Below, one piece after another: positions 53,167-62,162 of a DNA stretch of 64,000 nt. The translations under genes were made by a program, and so were the position numbers. The notes beneath the pieces were generated by a model. It did not search any database. It saw only the letters and a list, made by a program, of their open reading frames with translations, and had not been told where the DNA came from. The stretch comes from Shimia aestuarii (GTDB lineage: Bacteria; Pseudomonadota; Alphaproteobacteria; Rhodobacterales; Rhodobacteraceae). The stretch is from assembly GCF_022814865.1 (NCBI RefSeq), contig NZ_JAKVRD010000004.1:186001-250000 (forward strand), read 5' to 3'. Each line of letters opens with the position of its first letter. Position 1 is the stretch's first letter.

Positions 53167-54345
53167 ATGAGGGGGTTTTGCGGTTTGGCCCGACTAAGAA
53201 TCGACAATCGGACAGCGCGCGCTTTGTGGTTGACGTCGCATGGGCTTGCGCAGGTGCCCACGGGTCCGTTGGACGCAATGGGCCTGATTGAGCAGCTTGG
53301 GTTTGTGCAGCTCGACACGATCCAGGTCATTTCTCGCGCGCATCATCATATCTTGTGGAGCCGCAACCAGAACTACCGTGAACCGATGCTCGACAGGTTG
53401 CTGCGCGACCAGCGGCAGGTTTTTGAGCATTTCACCCATGATGCCTCGGTGTTGCCGATGACGTTCCTGCCCATGTGGCAACGCCAGTTCCGACGCAAGA
53501 AGGAAGAGGTGGGGCGGTCGAATTGGTTCGGCAAGCATCTGGATGCGGATCTGATTGCGGAAGTGACCCGGCGGATTACCGAGGAAGGGCCGCTTTCAAC
53601 GCGTGACTTCGAGACCAAGGTCGCGGGCGAGAAGGCCATGTGGCAACGCCCACCGCATAAGATGGTGCTCGACTACCTCTGGTATGCAGGCGATTTGGCG
53701 ACCTCGCATCGAGAGGGGTTTACCAAGTATTACGATCTGGCCGAGCGGGTCTTTCCGCAGGACGTGCCCATATACAGCGATGAAGAGCAGATCGACCAAT
53801 TGTGCGGCGCTGCGCTTGAGCGGATTGGGTTTGGCACGCCCGGTGAGGTGCAGCGTTTTTGGGAGGCGTGTTCGGCGGCAGAGGTCAAAGCCTGGGCCAC
53901 GCGCGCTGCGAATGCGCTTGTCGAGGTCGAGGTTCAGGGGGCTGATGGGGCATGGAACAAGGCGCTGGCCTGCGCGGATATTGAGGCCCGCATCGAGGCG
54001 CTCCAGGTGCCAACGTCGCGGTTGCGCATTCTCAACCCGTTTGATCCGGCGATCCGGGACCGGGCACGTCTCGCGCGGCTCTTTGGGTTTGAATATACCG
54101 TCGAGATGTTCGTGCCCGCCGCGAAGCGCAAATGGGGTTATTACGTCTATCCGCTTCTTGAGGGGAACCGTTTCGTAGGGCGTATCGAGGCCAAGGGGGA
54201 TCGTGCCAAGGGCACGCTGACCCTGATCAATTTCTGGACCGAGTCAGAGCGGCTGCACACGCCGAAACGCGCAGCCAAGCTTGAGGCCGAGTTGGGCCGG
54301 CTGGCCAAGCTGGCGGGGCTGAATGAGGTGGTTTGGGCTGTGTGA
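53167..54345 (+). CDS. AlkX/YcaQ-like winged-helix DNA glycosylase
   Basis: The 392-residue protein belongs to the HTH_42 family that unhooks DNA interstrand crosslinks and removes bulky alkyl adducts. The N-terminal segment LGFVQLDTIQVISRAHHHILWSR carries the Gln-Leu-Asp motif of the AlkX/YcaQ branch. Winged-helix repeats and a C-terminal beta domain follow (RLRILNPFDPAIRDRARLARLFGFEY). The start is uncertain: ATG at 53167 has only a weak ribosome site and the frame is open to 53098. It is monocistronic. Confidence 0.82.
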   Translation: MRGFCGLARLRIDNRTARALWLTSHGLAQVPTGPLDAMGLIEQLGFVQLDTIQVISRAHHHILWSRNQNYREPMLDRLLRDQRQVFEHFTHDASVLPMTFLPMWQRQFRRKKEEVGRSNWFGKHLDADLIAEVTRRITEEGPLSTRDFETKVAGEKAMWQRPPHKMVLDYLWYAGDLATSHREGFTKYYDLAERVFPQDVPIYSDEEQIDQLCGAALERIGFGTPGEVQRFWEACSAAEVKAWATRAANALVEVEVQGADGAWNKALACADIEARIEALQVPTSRLRILNPFDPAIRDRARLARLFGFEYTVEMFVPAAKRKWGYYVYPLLEGNRFVGRIEAKGDRAKGTLTLINFWTESERLHTPKRAAKLEAELGRLAKLAGLNEVVWAV

Positions 54346-54359
54346 CGCTTGATGTGATG

Positions 54360-55181
54360 CTAGCTGCCGGGGTTGCGCGTGTCGGGCAGGGAGATATTGG
54401 CGACCTGTTCGGCGATCGGATCGGTCGAGAGCGGGTGGCGCGCGGTGTCGAAGCGCTCGGGGTCTCCGATGGCCTGCCATTGGCCGCCGAAATAGACCTC
54501 AAGCCCGGTAAAGCGCGCTTTGTAGCCCATCTTCGGACTGCCGGGCACCCAGTAGCCGAGATAGACATACGGCAGGCCCGCTTCGCGCGCGATCTCGATA
54601 TGGTCGAGGATCAGGTAGGTGCCAAGGCTCTGACGCGGCAGGTTCGGCTCAAAGAAGGAATAGACCATGCTCAGCCCGTCGCTGAGCACATCCGTCAGAG
54701 CGACGCCGATCAGGTGGTCATCGTCCTTGTCGGTGTATTCGATCACGCGGCTGCGGATCGGGGTTTCTTCGATCATTGCAGCAAATTCAAACACGTCCAT
54801 ATCGGCCATGCCGCCATCGGCGTGCCGGGTGTCGAGATAGCGGCGGAACAGAGAGAATTGTTCTTCCGTGGCCCAAGGCGATGTCGCTTGGCGCGTAAGA
54901 TGCGCGTTGCGTTTGATTGTGCGCTTCTGGCTTTTGGTGGGGCTGAATTTCGACACGTCGATGCGGGCCGAGAGACAGGCCGCGCAATCGCTGCAAGAGG
55001 GGCGGTAGAGGACGTTTTGCGAGCGACGGAAGCCCTGATGCGAGAGAGAGTCGTTCAGCGTCTCGGCATGATCGCCTTGCAGCGCAGTAAAGAGCTTACG
55101 CTCCATACGCCCCTCGAGATAGGGGCAGGGCTGGGGCGCAGTCACGTAGAACTGGGGCGCGAGGGGAAGTGTATGGCGCAT
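54360..55181 (-). CDS. bpt: Aspartate/glutamate leucyltransferase (Bpt/Ate family)
   Basis: The 273-residue enzyme transfers an aminoacyl group from tRNA to N-terminal acidic residues, tagging proteins for ClpS/ClpAP. It has the N-terminal Cys-rich ATE_N region ([32 protein letters not shown]) and the C-terminal GNAT-like ATE_C region ([52 protein letters not shown]). Length fits bacterial Bpt. It is convergent with the AlkX-like gene. Confidence 0.92.
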   Translation of the reverse strand: MRHTLPLAPQFYVTAPQPCPYLEGRMERKLFTALQGDHAETLNDSLSHQGFRRSQNVLYRPSCSDCAACLSARIDVSKFSPTKSQKRTIKRNAHLTRQATSPWATEEQFSLFRRYLDTRHADGGMADMDVFEFAAMIEETPIRSRVIEYTDKDDDHLIGVALTDVLSDGLSMVYSFFEPNLPRQSLGTYLILDHIEIAREAGLPYVYLGYWVPGSPKMGYKARFTGLEVYFGGQWQAIGDPERFDTARHPLSTDPIAEQVANISLPDTRNPGS

Positions 55182-55243
55182 GGGGCTCCGTTGATCGGCG
55201 TCTTATGCGACGATAGCAAGCGTTCCCGCCCGCGCCAACCCTT

Positions 55244-55690
55244 TCAGAAACGCGCCCGGCGGTTGATCGCCACGCTGCCCATCACATGATCGCTCAGGCC
55301 TTGGGCGCGGGCGGTGGTGAGCATGAGGACGACGGAGATGAGTTGCAGCGGGAAGACGGCGCAGGAGACGTAGAAACCGACCGTGTGCAGGAAGGCCGAG
55401 CCGAGGTCGAAACGCTGTCCGGCGCGGTCGCGCATCTCCAATGAGACAAGGCGCATACCCCATGTGGCAGACCCCGTGGCGAGGGTCACGACGCGATAGA
55501 CGAAACCGGCGCTAGAGACCAGAAAAGCAAAGAAAAAGATGCCGATAAAGGCGGTGAACGGCAGGACCGCGATGGCAATAAGGATCGAGATCACGGTGTC
55601 GATGACGAAAGCGACGAGGCGTTTCGTCGGGACATCGGCATAGAACTCGGGCTGAATGTCAGGGTCGGGGAGGGTAAAGTCGCGGTCGCT
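55244..55690 (-). CDS. RDD family membrane protein
   Basis: The 148-residue protein has the RDD pattern: RLVAFVIDTVISI with Arg and Asp in the first helix, a second helix (about 40-65) and SATWGMRLVSLEMRD, then a third helix (about 100-125). RDD proteins are small transport- or channel-like membrane proteins of unclear role. The ATG at 55690 is preferred over a GTG at 55711, which would place the start inside the repeat array. The array at 55705-55755 lies immediately upstream. Confidence 0.82.
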   Translation of the reverse strand, partial: SDRDFTLPDPDIQPEFYADVPTKRLVAFVIDTVISILIAIAVLPFTAFIGIFFFAFLVSSAGFVYRVVTLATGSATWGMRLVSLEMRDRAGQRFDLGSAFLHTVGFYVSCAVFPLQLISVVLMLTTARAQGLSDHVMGSVAINRRARF

Positions 55691-55704
55691 CATATCTGGG
55701 TCCC

Positions 55705-55755
55705 GTATCACATCTGTATCGCGTCGGTATCACGTCGGTATTGCATCGGTGCGAG
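55705..55755. repeat. 11-bp-period tandem array, locus C
   Basis: Four head-to-tail 11-mers, GTATCACATCT, GTATCGCGTCG, GTATCACGTCG and GTATTGCATCG (55705-55748), are closed by GTGCGAG (55749-55755). It is the longest of the three arrays. It lies 15 bp upstream of the RDD gene start, opposite in sense to that gene. Confidence 0.88.
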
Positions 55756-55809
55756 TGTCGCATTTGCGCCCCGCCGAGGGAAGGGCGGGGCGCAAGGGAG
55801 GGACGCAGA

Positions 55810-56238
55810 TCAGGCGTCGGTCTTGGTTTCAGCTGCGGCCTTGGCGGCGCGTTCTTCCATGAACTGGTCGAACTCGGCTTTGTCCTTGGCTTCGCGCAGA
55901 CGCTCGAGGAAAGATTCGAAGTTCTGCTGCTCTTCTTCGAGGCGGCGCAGGGTGTCCTCGCGGTAGGCGTCGAAGGCGGTGTTGCCGGTCGGGGCCATGT
56001 GACCCATGTGCGAACGGTGTGTGGAACGGCGGCAGGACTTTGCAAACATGTTTTTGCTCCAGCGATTGGTGTAGGTGATGTAGAACACGAGGGCGAGGCC
56101 GATGGGCCAGAAGAAGATGAAGCCAAGAACCATGGCGGCAATCCATGCGCCTTTGCCCTTGTCATCAAGCCAAGCTTCGGCCCGCGCGAACCATCCCATC
56201 GGGCGAGAGGAATAAGAGGCGGTGGCGGTCGGTGTCAT
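55810..56238 (-). CDS. DUF2852 membrane protein
   Basis: The 142-residue protein has one strong transmembrane helix (about residues 31-53, AWIAAMVLGFIFFWPIGLALVFYI) after a short amphipathic segment (MGWFARAEAWLDDKGKG). A long charged coiled coil follows (about 92-140, TLRRLEEEQQNFESFLERLREAKDKAEFDQFMEERAAK). This is the DUF2852 layout; function is unknown. Two related palindromes lie 35-115 bp upstream. The RDD gene follows on the same strand. Confidence 0.82.
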   Translation of the reverse strand: MTPTATASYSSRPMGWFARAEAWLDDKGKGAWIAAMVLGFIFFWPIGLALVFYITYTNRWSKNMFAKSCRRSTHRSHMGHMAPTGNTAFDAYREDTLRRLEEEQQNFESFLERLREAKDKAEFDQFMEERAAKAAAETKTDA

Positions 56239-56272
56239 TGTCGGTATCTCCGTGAACTAGGTGGTGAACTGG

Positions 56273-56352
56273 AATGTAAATCGTCTTCACATTACTATAG
56301 ATCGGAGTGCCATGGTCACTTTGCAAGGGAAAATGTGAAAGGTTTTTACATT
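56273..56352. promoter_or_regulatory. Two palindromic operators upstream of the DUF2852 gene
   Basis: The first site is AATGTAAA-TCGTC-TTCACATT (56273-56293). The second is AATGTGAA-AGGTT-TTTACATT (56332-56352). Each fits AATGTRAA-N5-TTYACATT, and their centres are 59 bp apart. The halves also mirror each other about one common centre (56312.5), so the whole 80 bp is a nested dyad. The region is AT-rich. Such arrangements suit looping or cooperative binding; the regulator is unknown. Confidence 0.65.
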
Positions 56353-56394
56353 TTTCGCACAGGCAATTGTTTTATATGAATAAAATCTTATGTC

Positions 56395-56862
56395 TCAGGC
56401 GGTAAAATCACCGCTTTGCGCATTGGTCAGAGCCGGGAGGGCGGCTGGATCAATGGCGAATACATGGTTTGGCGTGCCTGCGGCGGCCCACACCACGTCA
56501 AATTCGAGGAGGCGAGGATCAAGAAAAGCGCGCACCGGATTGAGATGTCCAATGGGTGAGACACCGCCAATGGCAAAGCCGGTCTGGGCGCGCACAAGTG
56601 CGGCGTCGGCTTTGCCGAGCGGTTCCCCGGCCAGCGCGCTGGCCTTTGCGGCGTCGACCTGATTGCCGCCTGCGGTCAGGAAGAGGATCGCCTCGCCACT
56701 CTCTTCGCCCCGGAAGATGATCGACTTGGCGATCTGGTCGAGCGCGCAGCCCACGGCATCGGCGGCCATCTGGGCGGTGCGGGCGCCATCGGTCTCGTGG
56801 ATGTCGATCGGCAGGTCTGCGGCGTCGAGCGCGGCGCGGACACGTTTGAGGCTCTTGCTCAT
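56395..56862 (-). CDS. YbaK/EbsC-type aminoacyl-tRNA deacylase
   Basis: The 155-residue protein is a stand-alone editing domain related to YbaK and ProXp-ala. AKSIIFRGEESGEAILFLTAGGNQVD holds the conserved Lys region and GFAIGGVSPIGHL the substrate-loop Gly-x-x-Pro. Members hydrolyse mischarged tRNA such as Cys-tRNAPro or Ala-tRNAPro; which one applies is uncertain. It is divergent from glnE. Confidence 0.85.
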   Translation of the reverse strand: MSKSLKRVRAALDAADLPIDIHETDGARTAQMAADAVGCALDQIAKSIIFRGEESGEAILFLTAGGNQVDAAKASALAGEPLGKADAALVRAQTGFAIGGVSPIGHLNPVRAFLDPRLLEFDVVWAAAGTPNHVFAIDPAALPALTNAQSGDFTA

Positions 56863-56981
56863 GGGGCTGTCTCCTTCGGCGGCAGTGTTGCGGCATTTGG
56901 CCGGTGGAAAAAGCAGATGTAAAGCGGGTTTGCTTGCGCAATGTCATTGACCATGCGGGAGCGGATTCGCATTGTCGCGCC

Positions 56982-59777
56982 ATGGACTTTCTCTCGCGCA
57001 TCACCCGCCTGCCGCGCGCCTTCGATCCTGATCGGGGCGACGATACCTTGACCCTCGTGCCGGAAATGGAGGGCGACCTTGCCAAGCTTCTTCACGGGAC
57101 GGCAGGGTGTAGCCCCTATCTCAAATCCCTGATCGAGAAAGAGCGCGACTGGCTGCCGGAGGCGTTCGAGGCGCCGGAAGCGGCTGTGACTCGGCTCTAT
57201 GATGATCTGAGAGAGGTCGCTGCGGACCAGCTCGGCAGTGCATTGCGGCAGGGCAAGCGACGCATCGCGCTATTGACCGCGTTGGCCGATCTCGCAGGGG
57301 TCTGGGAGTTGGAGCGGGTCACGGGGACGCTTACGGAATTTGCCGACCTCGCGAGCGACCTTGCGCTCAAGGCGGCGATTGCCAACGAGATCCGGCGCAA
57401 GAAACTTCCGGGGCAGACCGAGGACGATGTGGCCACGGCGGGCGGCATGGTTACGCTCGCCATGGGGAAAATGGGGGCCTATGAGCTCAACTATTCCTCG
57501 GATATCGACCTGATCTGCCTGTTTGATGAAACGCGGTTTGATCCGGGCGATTTTCATGATGCGCGGGCGTCGTTCGTGCGGGCGACGCGCAAGATGTCGG
57601 CGATGCTCAATGATCTCACGGGCGAGGGCTATGTGTTTCGTACCGATTTGCGGCTGCGGCCCGATCCGTCGGTGACGCCGGTTTGCCTCGCGATGGAGGC
57701 GGCAGAGCGCTACTACGAGAGCCTTGGCCGCACATGGGAGCGCGCGGCCTATATCAAGGCGCGGCCCTCGGCGGGTGATCTTGCGGCGGGGGCGCGGTTC
57801 CTCACCGCGCTGACGCCGTTCGTCTGGCGCAAGCATCTCGATTTCGCGGCGATCCAAGACGCGCATGACATGCGCCTGCGTATCCGCGAGCATAAGGGGC
57901 TTGGCGGCGAGATCACGCTTGAGGGGCACAACATGAAGCTCGGGCGCGGGGGCATTCGCGAGATCGAGTTCTTCACCCAGACGCGACAGTTGATTTCGGG
58001 CGGGCGCGATCCGGAACTGCGCGACAACCGCACGGTGCCGGCGCTTGGGCTTCTGGCGGAGAAGGGCTGGGTGCCGGAGGACGTCGCCCAGACGCTCGCG
58101 CGTCACTACCGGGCGCATCGCGAGGTCGAACATCGGGTGCAGATGATCAACGACGCCCAGACGCATGACCTGCCGAAGTCACCCGAGGGGATGGAGCGGA
58201 TCGCTTGTCTCATGGGGCGCGATGTCGGGGCGTTGCGGCAGGACCTCAAGGCGCGATTGACAGAGGTGCATGAGCTGACCGAGGGGTTCTTTGCGCCGGA
58301 TGCGGGGCGGGGCGAGGTCAATCACGGGCTGGATGAAGAGATCATCAATCGCTGGAAAGCCTACCCGGCGCTGCGGTCGGAGCGCGCGGTGGTGATCTTC
58401 AACCGGTTGAAGCCGGACCTGCTTGAGAGGCTTTCCGAGACCGCGCATCCGGAACAGGCGCTTCTGGCGCTGGACGGGTTTCTGCGTGGCTTACCTGCGG
58501 GGGTGCAGCTCTTCTCGCTCTTCGAGGCCAATCCGCAGTTGATCGACCTGCTTGTCGATATTGTCGGCACGGCGCCGGCGCTGGCGCGGCACCTGTCGCG
58601 CAATTCGGGCGTGTTCGATGCGGTTATCGGCGGGGATTTCTTTGCCGCCTGGCCGGGAGAAGCGGCGCTGCGCGACGATCTTTGCGACGTGATGGGGCGC
58701 GAGGGCGCGGATTACGAGCGCAAGCTTGACGCGGCGCGTCGATGGGCCAAGGAATGGCGGTTCCGCATTGGGGTGCATCACCTGCGCGGCGTGATCTGTG
58801 CCCGCGAGGCCGGGGCGCAATATGCCGATGTGGCGGGCGTGGTCCTCGCGGCGCTCTGGCCGGTGGTGGCGGAGAAATTCGCCGAGAAACACGGCAAGAT
58901 GCCGGGGCGGGGCGCGATGGTGCTTGGCATGGGCTCGCTCGGGGCGCGGCGGCTCAATGCGGTGTCCGACCTCGATTTGATCGTGATCTATGATGCCGAT
59001 GGGGTTGAAGCGTCGGAGGGGCGGCGCCCGCTTGCGGCGCGGGTTTATTATGCGCGGCTCACGCAGGCGATGGTGACCGCGCTTTCGGCGCCAATGGCGC
59101 AGGGACGGCTCTATGAGGTCGATATGCGTCTGCGCCCCTCGGGGACACAGGGGCCAGTGGCGACCTCGCTCACCTCGTTCAAGAGCTATCAGGAGAACGA
59201 GGCCTGGACATGGGAGCATCTTGCGCTGACGCGCGCGCGGCCCGTGGCGGGAGAGGCGGCGTTGATGGAGGAGATCACGGCGTTCCGCGAGGGGCTTCTC
59301 AAGCGGGCGAAAGACGCAGCGGCGGTGCGCAAGGACGTGCAGGACATGCGCGCACGGATCGCCGCGGCGAAGGCCCCGAGCGGGGCATGGGATGCCAAGA
59401 TCGGGCGCGGGAGGTTGCAAGAGATCGAGCTTGTGTCGCAAACGGGCGCGCTGCTTGAGGGGAGCGCGGCGCAGAATGTCCTTGATGGGCTGCAATCGGC
59501 GGCGCGGGTGGGGCTTCTGTCGGACGCTGAGGCCGCGCGCCTCGAAGAGGCCTATGGTGTGTTCTGGACGGTGCAGGTCGCCTCGAAGCTTCTGAGTGAG
59601 AAACCGATCTCTCCGGAAGATATCGGGCGTGGCGGGGCAGCGTTCCTGTTGCGTGAGACCGGGGAGGACACGCTCGAGACCTTGGCAGAGGCGATGCGTG
59701 CACGCGCCGAAGAGGCGGGGGCGATCATCGACACGGCGCTTGGCGTCGACACGGGCGCGGGCGAAGGAGAAGCATAA
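56982..59777 (+). CDS. glnE: Bifunctional glutamine synthetase adenylyltransferase/adenylyl-removing enzyme
   Basis: The 931-residue protein adds or removes AMP on glutamine synthetase in response to PII. It has two nucleotidyltransferase domains in tandem. The deadenylylase half has YSSDIDLICLFD with its metal aspartates near residue 172. The adenylylase half has GARRLNAVSDLDLIVIYD near residue 665. Each is followed by a GlnD_UR_UTase-like helical domain (EHRVQMINDAQTHDLPKS). The ATG at 56982 is preferred although no strong ribosome site is visible. The small gene at 59779 follows by one base. Confidence 0.93.
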   Translation: MDFLSRITRLPRAFDPDRGDDTLTLVPEMEGDLAKLLHGTAGCSPYLKSLIEKERDWLPEAFEAPEAAVTRLYDDLREVAADQLGSALRQGKRRIALLTALADLAGVWELERVTGTLTEFADLASDLALKAAIANEIRRKKLPGQTEDDVATAGGMVTLAMGKMGAYELNYSSDIDLICLFDETRFDPGDFHDARASFVRATRKMSAMLNDLTGEGYVFRTDLRLRPDPSVTPVCLAMEAAERYYESLGRTWERAAYIKARPSAGDLAAGARFLTALTPFVWRKHLDFAAIQDAHDMRLRIREHKGLGGEITLEGHNMKLGRGGIREIEFFTQTRQLISGGRDPELRDNRTVPALGLLAEKGWVPEDVAQTLARHYRAHREVEHRVQMINDAQTHDLPKSPEGMERIACLMGRDVGALRQDLKARLTEVHELTEGFFAPDAGRGEVNHGLDEEIINRWKAYPALRSERAVVIFNRLKPDLLERLSETAHPEQALLALDGFLRGLPAGVQLFSLFEANPQLIDLLVDIVGTAPALARHLSRNSGVFDAVIGGDFFAAWPGEAALRDDLCDVMGREGADYERKLDAARRWAKEWRFRIGVHHLRGVICAREAGAQYADVAGVVLAALWPVVAEKFAEKHGKMPGRGAMVLGMGSLGARRLNAVSDLDLIVIYDADGVEASEGRRPLAARVYYARLTQAMVTALSAPMAQGRLYEVDMRLRPSGTQGPVATSLTSFKSYQENEAWTWEHLALTRARPVAGEAALMEEITAFREGLLKRAKDAAAVRKDVQDMRARIAAAKAPSGAWDAKIGRGRLQEIELVSQTGALLEGSAAQNVLDGLQSAARVGLLSDAEAARLEEAYGVFWTVQVASKLLSEKPISPEDIGRGGAAFLLRETGEDTLETLAEAMRARAEEAGAIIDTALGVDTGAGEGEA

Positions 59778-59778
59778 G

Positions 59779-60048
59779 ATGGATCTGACAGAGATCGACA
59801 AGAAGGGGTTGGTTCGCGAGGCCTATAAGATCGAAGGCATCACCGAAGGGGAATGTCGGTCGATCTTTCTTGACTGGGCCTTGTCTCTCGACAGCAGTTA
59901 TAAGCCGCGCGACGCGATCCGGACGCTTCTTGACCATTACGAGACCGGCAATGAAGACCACCCGATGACCGCCATCCTGCATGATGGACTTGTGCGCTCG
60001 GATGCGCCGAAGCGGCGCGGAGGGTGGCGTAGCCGTCCGCGTCACTAA
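59779..60048 (+). CDS. Small conserved hypothetical protein downstream of glnE
   Basis: The 89-residue protein (LTEIDKKGLVREAYKIEGITEGECRSIFLDWALSLDSSYKPRDAIRTLLDHY) is mostly helical with a basic tail (PKRRGGWRSRPRH). I know no assigned function, though similar short proteins occur next to Rhodobacterales glnE. GGAG lies nine bases before the ATG and the gene starts one base after the glnE stop, which supports real, coupled translation. Confidence 0.7.
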   Translation: MDLTEIDKKGLVREAYKIEGITEGECRSIFLDWALSLDSSYKPRDAIRTLLDHYETGNEDHPMTAILHDGLVRSDAPKRRGGWRSRPRH

Positions 60049-60258
60049 AACGCTTGGGCCGGTGCCAGACTCACAGCTTAGGGTTGAGGCGCGTGAGAGG
60101 GAGGCTGGCCATTTTGCCGAGATGCGACAATTTGGGCGAAGAAACCCGGCCAATACCTTCTAATGGCACACAATTTGTCCCAATCGTGCCGCATTTCAGA
60201 AGCAAATTCGGATGGAATTCGAAGAGGAGCAACGACTCTGCTCCCAAGGAGACCGACG

Positions 60259-60918
60259 ATGAAAACGCTTCGTATGACCGCCCTGATGATGGCTCTTGGA
60301 CTTGGCCTTTCGGCCTGTGCCTCGGTAGATACCGCGACGCGGAACGCGCCGCTGGATCCGACCGCGACAGAACTGGCCGCACCGGCCCCGTCCTTTGCGC
60401 TTGCTGGGTTTGATGTGAATGTGCCGCTGACGCTCAAAGTGTCGGAGGCCAACAGCTACTATCCCGGTGGTGACATCGTGTGGCGCGGCGACCCCTACGG
60501 CAACCGCTATGAGCAGGTGGGCGCGCTTTTCGAGGACGCGATCAAGCTTGGCGCGCAGCCGCTGGACGGTGCGATGCCGGTCGTTGTCGAGATCGAGGTG
60601 CACCGCTTCCACGCGCTCACCGAGAAGACCCGCTATTCGGTCGGGGGTATCCACTCGATCGAGTTCACCATGACCATCCGTGACCCGCAGACCGGCGCCG
60701 TGGTGCGCGGCCCGCGTGAGATCAAGGCAGACCTCGTGGGCTATGGTGGCTCCAAGGCGCTTCAGGCCGAGGCCCGTGGGCTTACCCAGAAATACCGCAT
60801 CACTCAGCACCTTGCCAAAGTGGTGCGCGACGAGATGAGCCTTGCCAGCGGTTGGGTTGCGCCCGAGCGCGGCGTGACAGCGCGGGTTGTGCCGCTGAGC
60901 CCGGTGAGACCGCTCTGA
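60259..60918 (+). CDS. Lipoprotein of unknown function
   Basis: The 219-residue protein has a lipoprotein signal (residues 1-18, LGLGLSAC lipobox with Cys18). A beta-rich domain follows (about 45-205) with a DIVWRGDPYGNRYEQV segment and VVVEIEVHRFHALTEKTRYSVGG. A Thr/Ala/Pro-rich linker follows the lipidated Cys. Family function is unknown. The ATG at 60259 has AAGGAG seven bases upstream. The 210 bp before it holds no gene that I can support. Confidence 0.8.
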   Translation: MKTLRMTALMMALGLGLSACASVDTATRNAPLDPTATELAAPAPSFALAGFDVNVPLTLKVSEANSYYPGGDIVWRGDPYGNRYEQVGALFEDAIKLGAQPLDGAMPVVVEIEVHRFHALTEKTRYSVGGIHSIEFTMTIRDPQTGAVVRGPREIKADLVGYGGSKALQAEARGLTQKYRITQHLAKVVRDEMSLASGWVAPERGVTARVVPLSPVRPL

Positions 60919-60956
60919 GCCAATCGGCGCTTTTCAGACGCGCAGGAAAGGATTAG

Positions 60957-60983
60957 GAGGACGGCATGACGCCGTCCTCTTTT
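60957..60983 (+). promoter_or_regulatory. Terminator-like hairpin enclosing the rlmI start codon
   Basis: GAGGACGGC (60957-60965) pairs perfectly with GCCGTCCTC (60971-60979), and four T follow. The 5-nt loop ATGAC contains the rlmI ATG (60966-60968), and the AGGAGG ribosome site is partly in the 5' arm. It could terminate the lipoprotein transcript and also control rlmI translation. Confidence 0.7.
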
Positions 60984-62162
60984 CCTATTGTCCGCCTGAA
61001 ACCCAAGGCCAATGCCCGTGCGATCCGCCACGGGTTTCCTTGGATCTATGACAACGAACTCGTGCTTGACCGCCGCGCCAAGAAAATTGCGCCGGGCAGC
61101 ATCGCCTGTCTCGAAGACAACGAGCGCAGCCCGCTTGGCCTGATCGCGTTCAACGCAGAGTCGCGGATCGCCGGGCGGATGCTCGAGCGGGATGTGACGT
61201 GCGAGATTGACGGGGCGTGGCTTGCCGAAAAATTCGCCCGCGCGCTTGCGCTGCGAGAACGGCTCTATGAGACGCCGTTCTACCGCCTGATCCATGCCGA
61301 GGCCGATGGTCTTCCCGGGGTCGTCGTGGATCGTTTTGGCGATGTTGCCGTGATCCAGCCGAACGCGGCCTGGTCCGAGGTGTTGCTTGATGAAATGGTT
61401 GCGGCGCTGGTCGAGGTCACGGGCGTCACGACGGTGCTCAAGAACGGGTCTGGGCGGGCGCGTAGCCTTGAAGGGCTTGATGAGGACAGCCGGGTGATGG
61501 TTGGCCGTGCGCCGGAGGCTCCGGTGCCTGTTGTGATGAACGGCGCGACCTATATGGCCGACCTGATGGGCGGGCAGAAGACCGGGCTTTTTTACGATCA
61601 ACGGCCCAATCATGGCTTTGCCGCCGGGCTTTGCGCGGGGGCGCGCGTGCTCGACGTGTTTTCCCATGTGGGGGGCTTCGCGCTCGCCGCGCTGGCAGGC
61701 GGGGCGGCCTCGGCGCTTTCGGTTGATGGCTCGGCACCGGCGCTTGAACTGGCCGAGGCGGGGGCCAAGGCCTCGGGTTTTGGCGATCGGTTCGAGACCC
61801 GCAAGGGCGATGCCTTTGATGTGTTGAGCGCCTTGGCAGAGGAAGGTGCGGAATTCGACGTGGTGATCTGTGATCCGCCCGCCTTTGCACCGTCGAAACC
61901 CGCGTTGGAAAAGGGGCTGCGCGCCTATGAGCGGGTGGCGCGGCTTGCGGCGCCGTTGGTGGCAGAGGGGGGCTATCTTGGCCTGTGTTCCTGTTCCCAT
62001 GCGGCGGATGTGGCGAAGTTTCGCGGGGCCTGCGTGCGCGGTATCGGGCGCGCCGGGCGGCAGGGCCAGTTGATTCATACAGGGTATGCCGGGCCGGATC
62101 ATCCGCTGATGCCGCAACTCGCCGAGAGCGGCTATCTCAAGTCGCTGTTTTTCCGGCTGTGA
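60966..62162 (+). CDS. rlmI: Class I SAM-dependent rRNA methyltransferase, RlmI family
   Basis: The 398-residue protein has an N-terminal PUA domain (about residues 8-80, RHGFPWIYDNELV) and a C-terminal Rossmann methyltransferase. Key segments are GGQKTGLFYDQRPN, the SAM site DVFSHVGGFALAAL, and CDPPAFAPSK. RlmI makes m5C1962 of 23S rRNA in E. coli. The start codon lies in the loop of a hairpin. Its stop overlaps the PIN gene's GTG, so the two are coupled. Confidence 0.9.
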   Translation: MTPSSFPIVRLKPKANARAIRHGFPWIYDNELVLDRRAKKIAPGSIACLEDNERSPLGLIAFNAESRIAGRMLERDVTCEIDGAWLAEKFARALALRERLYETPFYRLIHAEADGLPGVVVDRFGDVAVIQPNAAWSEVLLDEMVAALVEVTGVTTVLKNGSGRARSLEGLDEDSRVMVGRAPEAPVPVVMNGATYMADLMGGQKTGLFYDQRPNHGFAAGLCAGARVLDVFSHVGGFALAALAGGAASALSVDGSAPALELAEAGAKASGFGDRFETRKGDAFDVLSALAEEGAEFDVVICDPPAFAPSKPALEKGLRAYERVARLAAPLVAEGGYLGLCSCSHAADVAKFRGACVRGIGRAGRQGQLIHTGYAGPDHPLMPQLAESGYLKSLFFRL

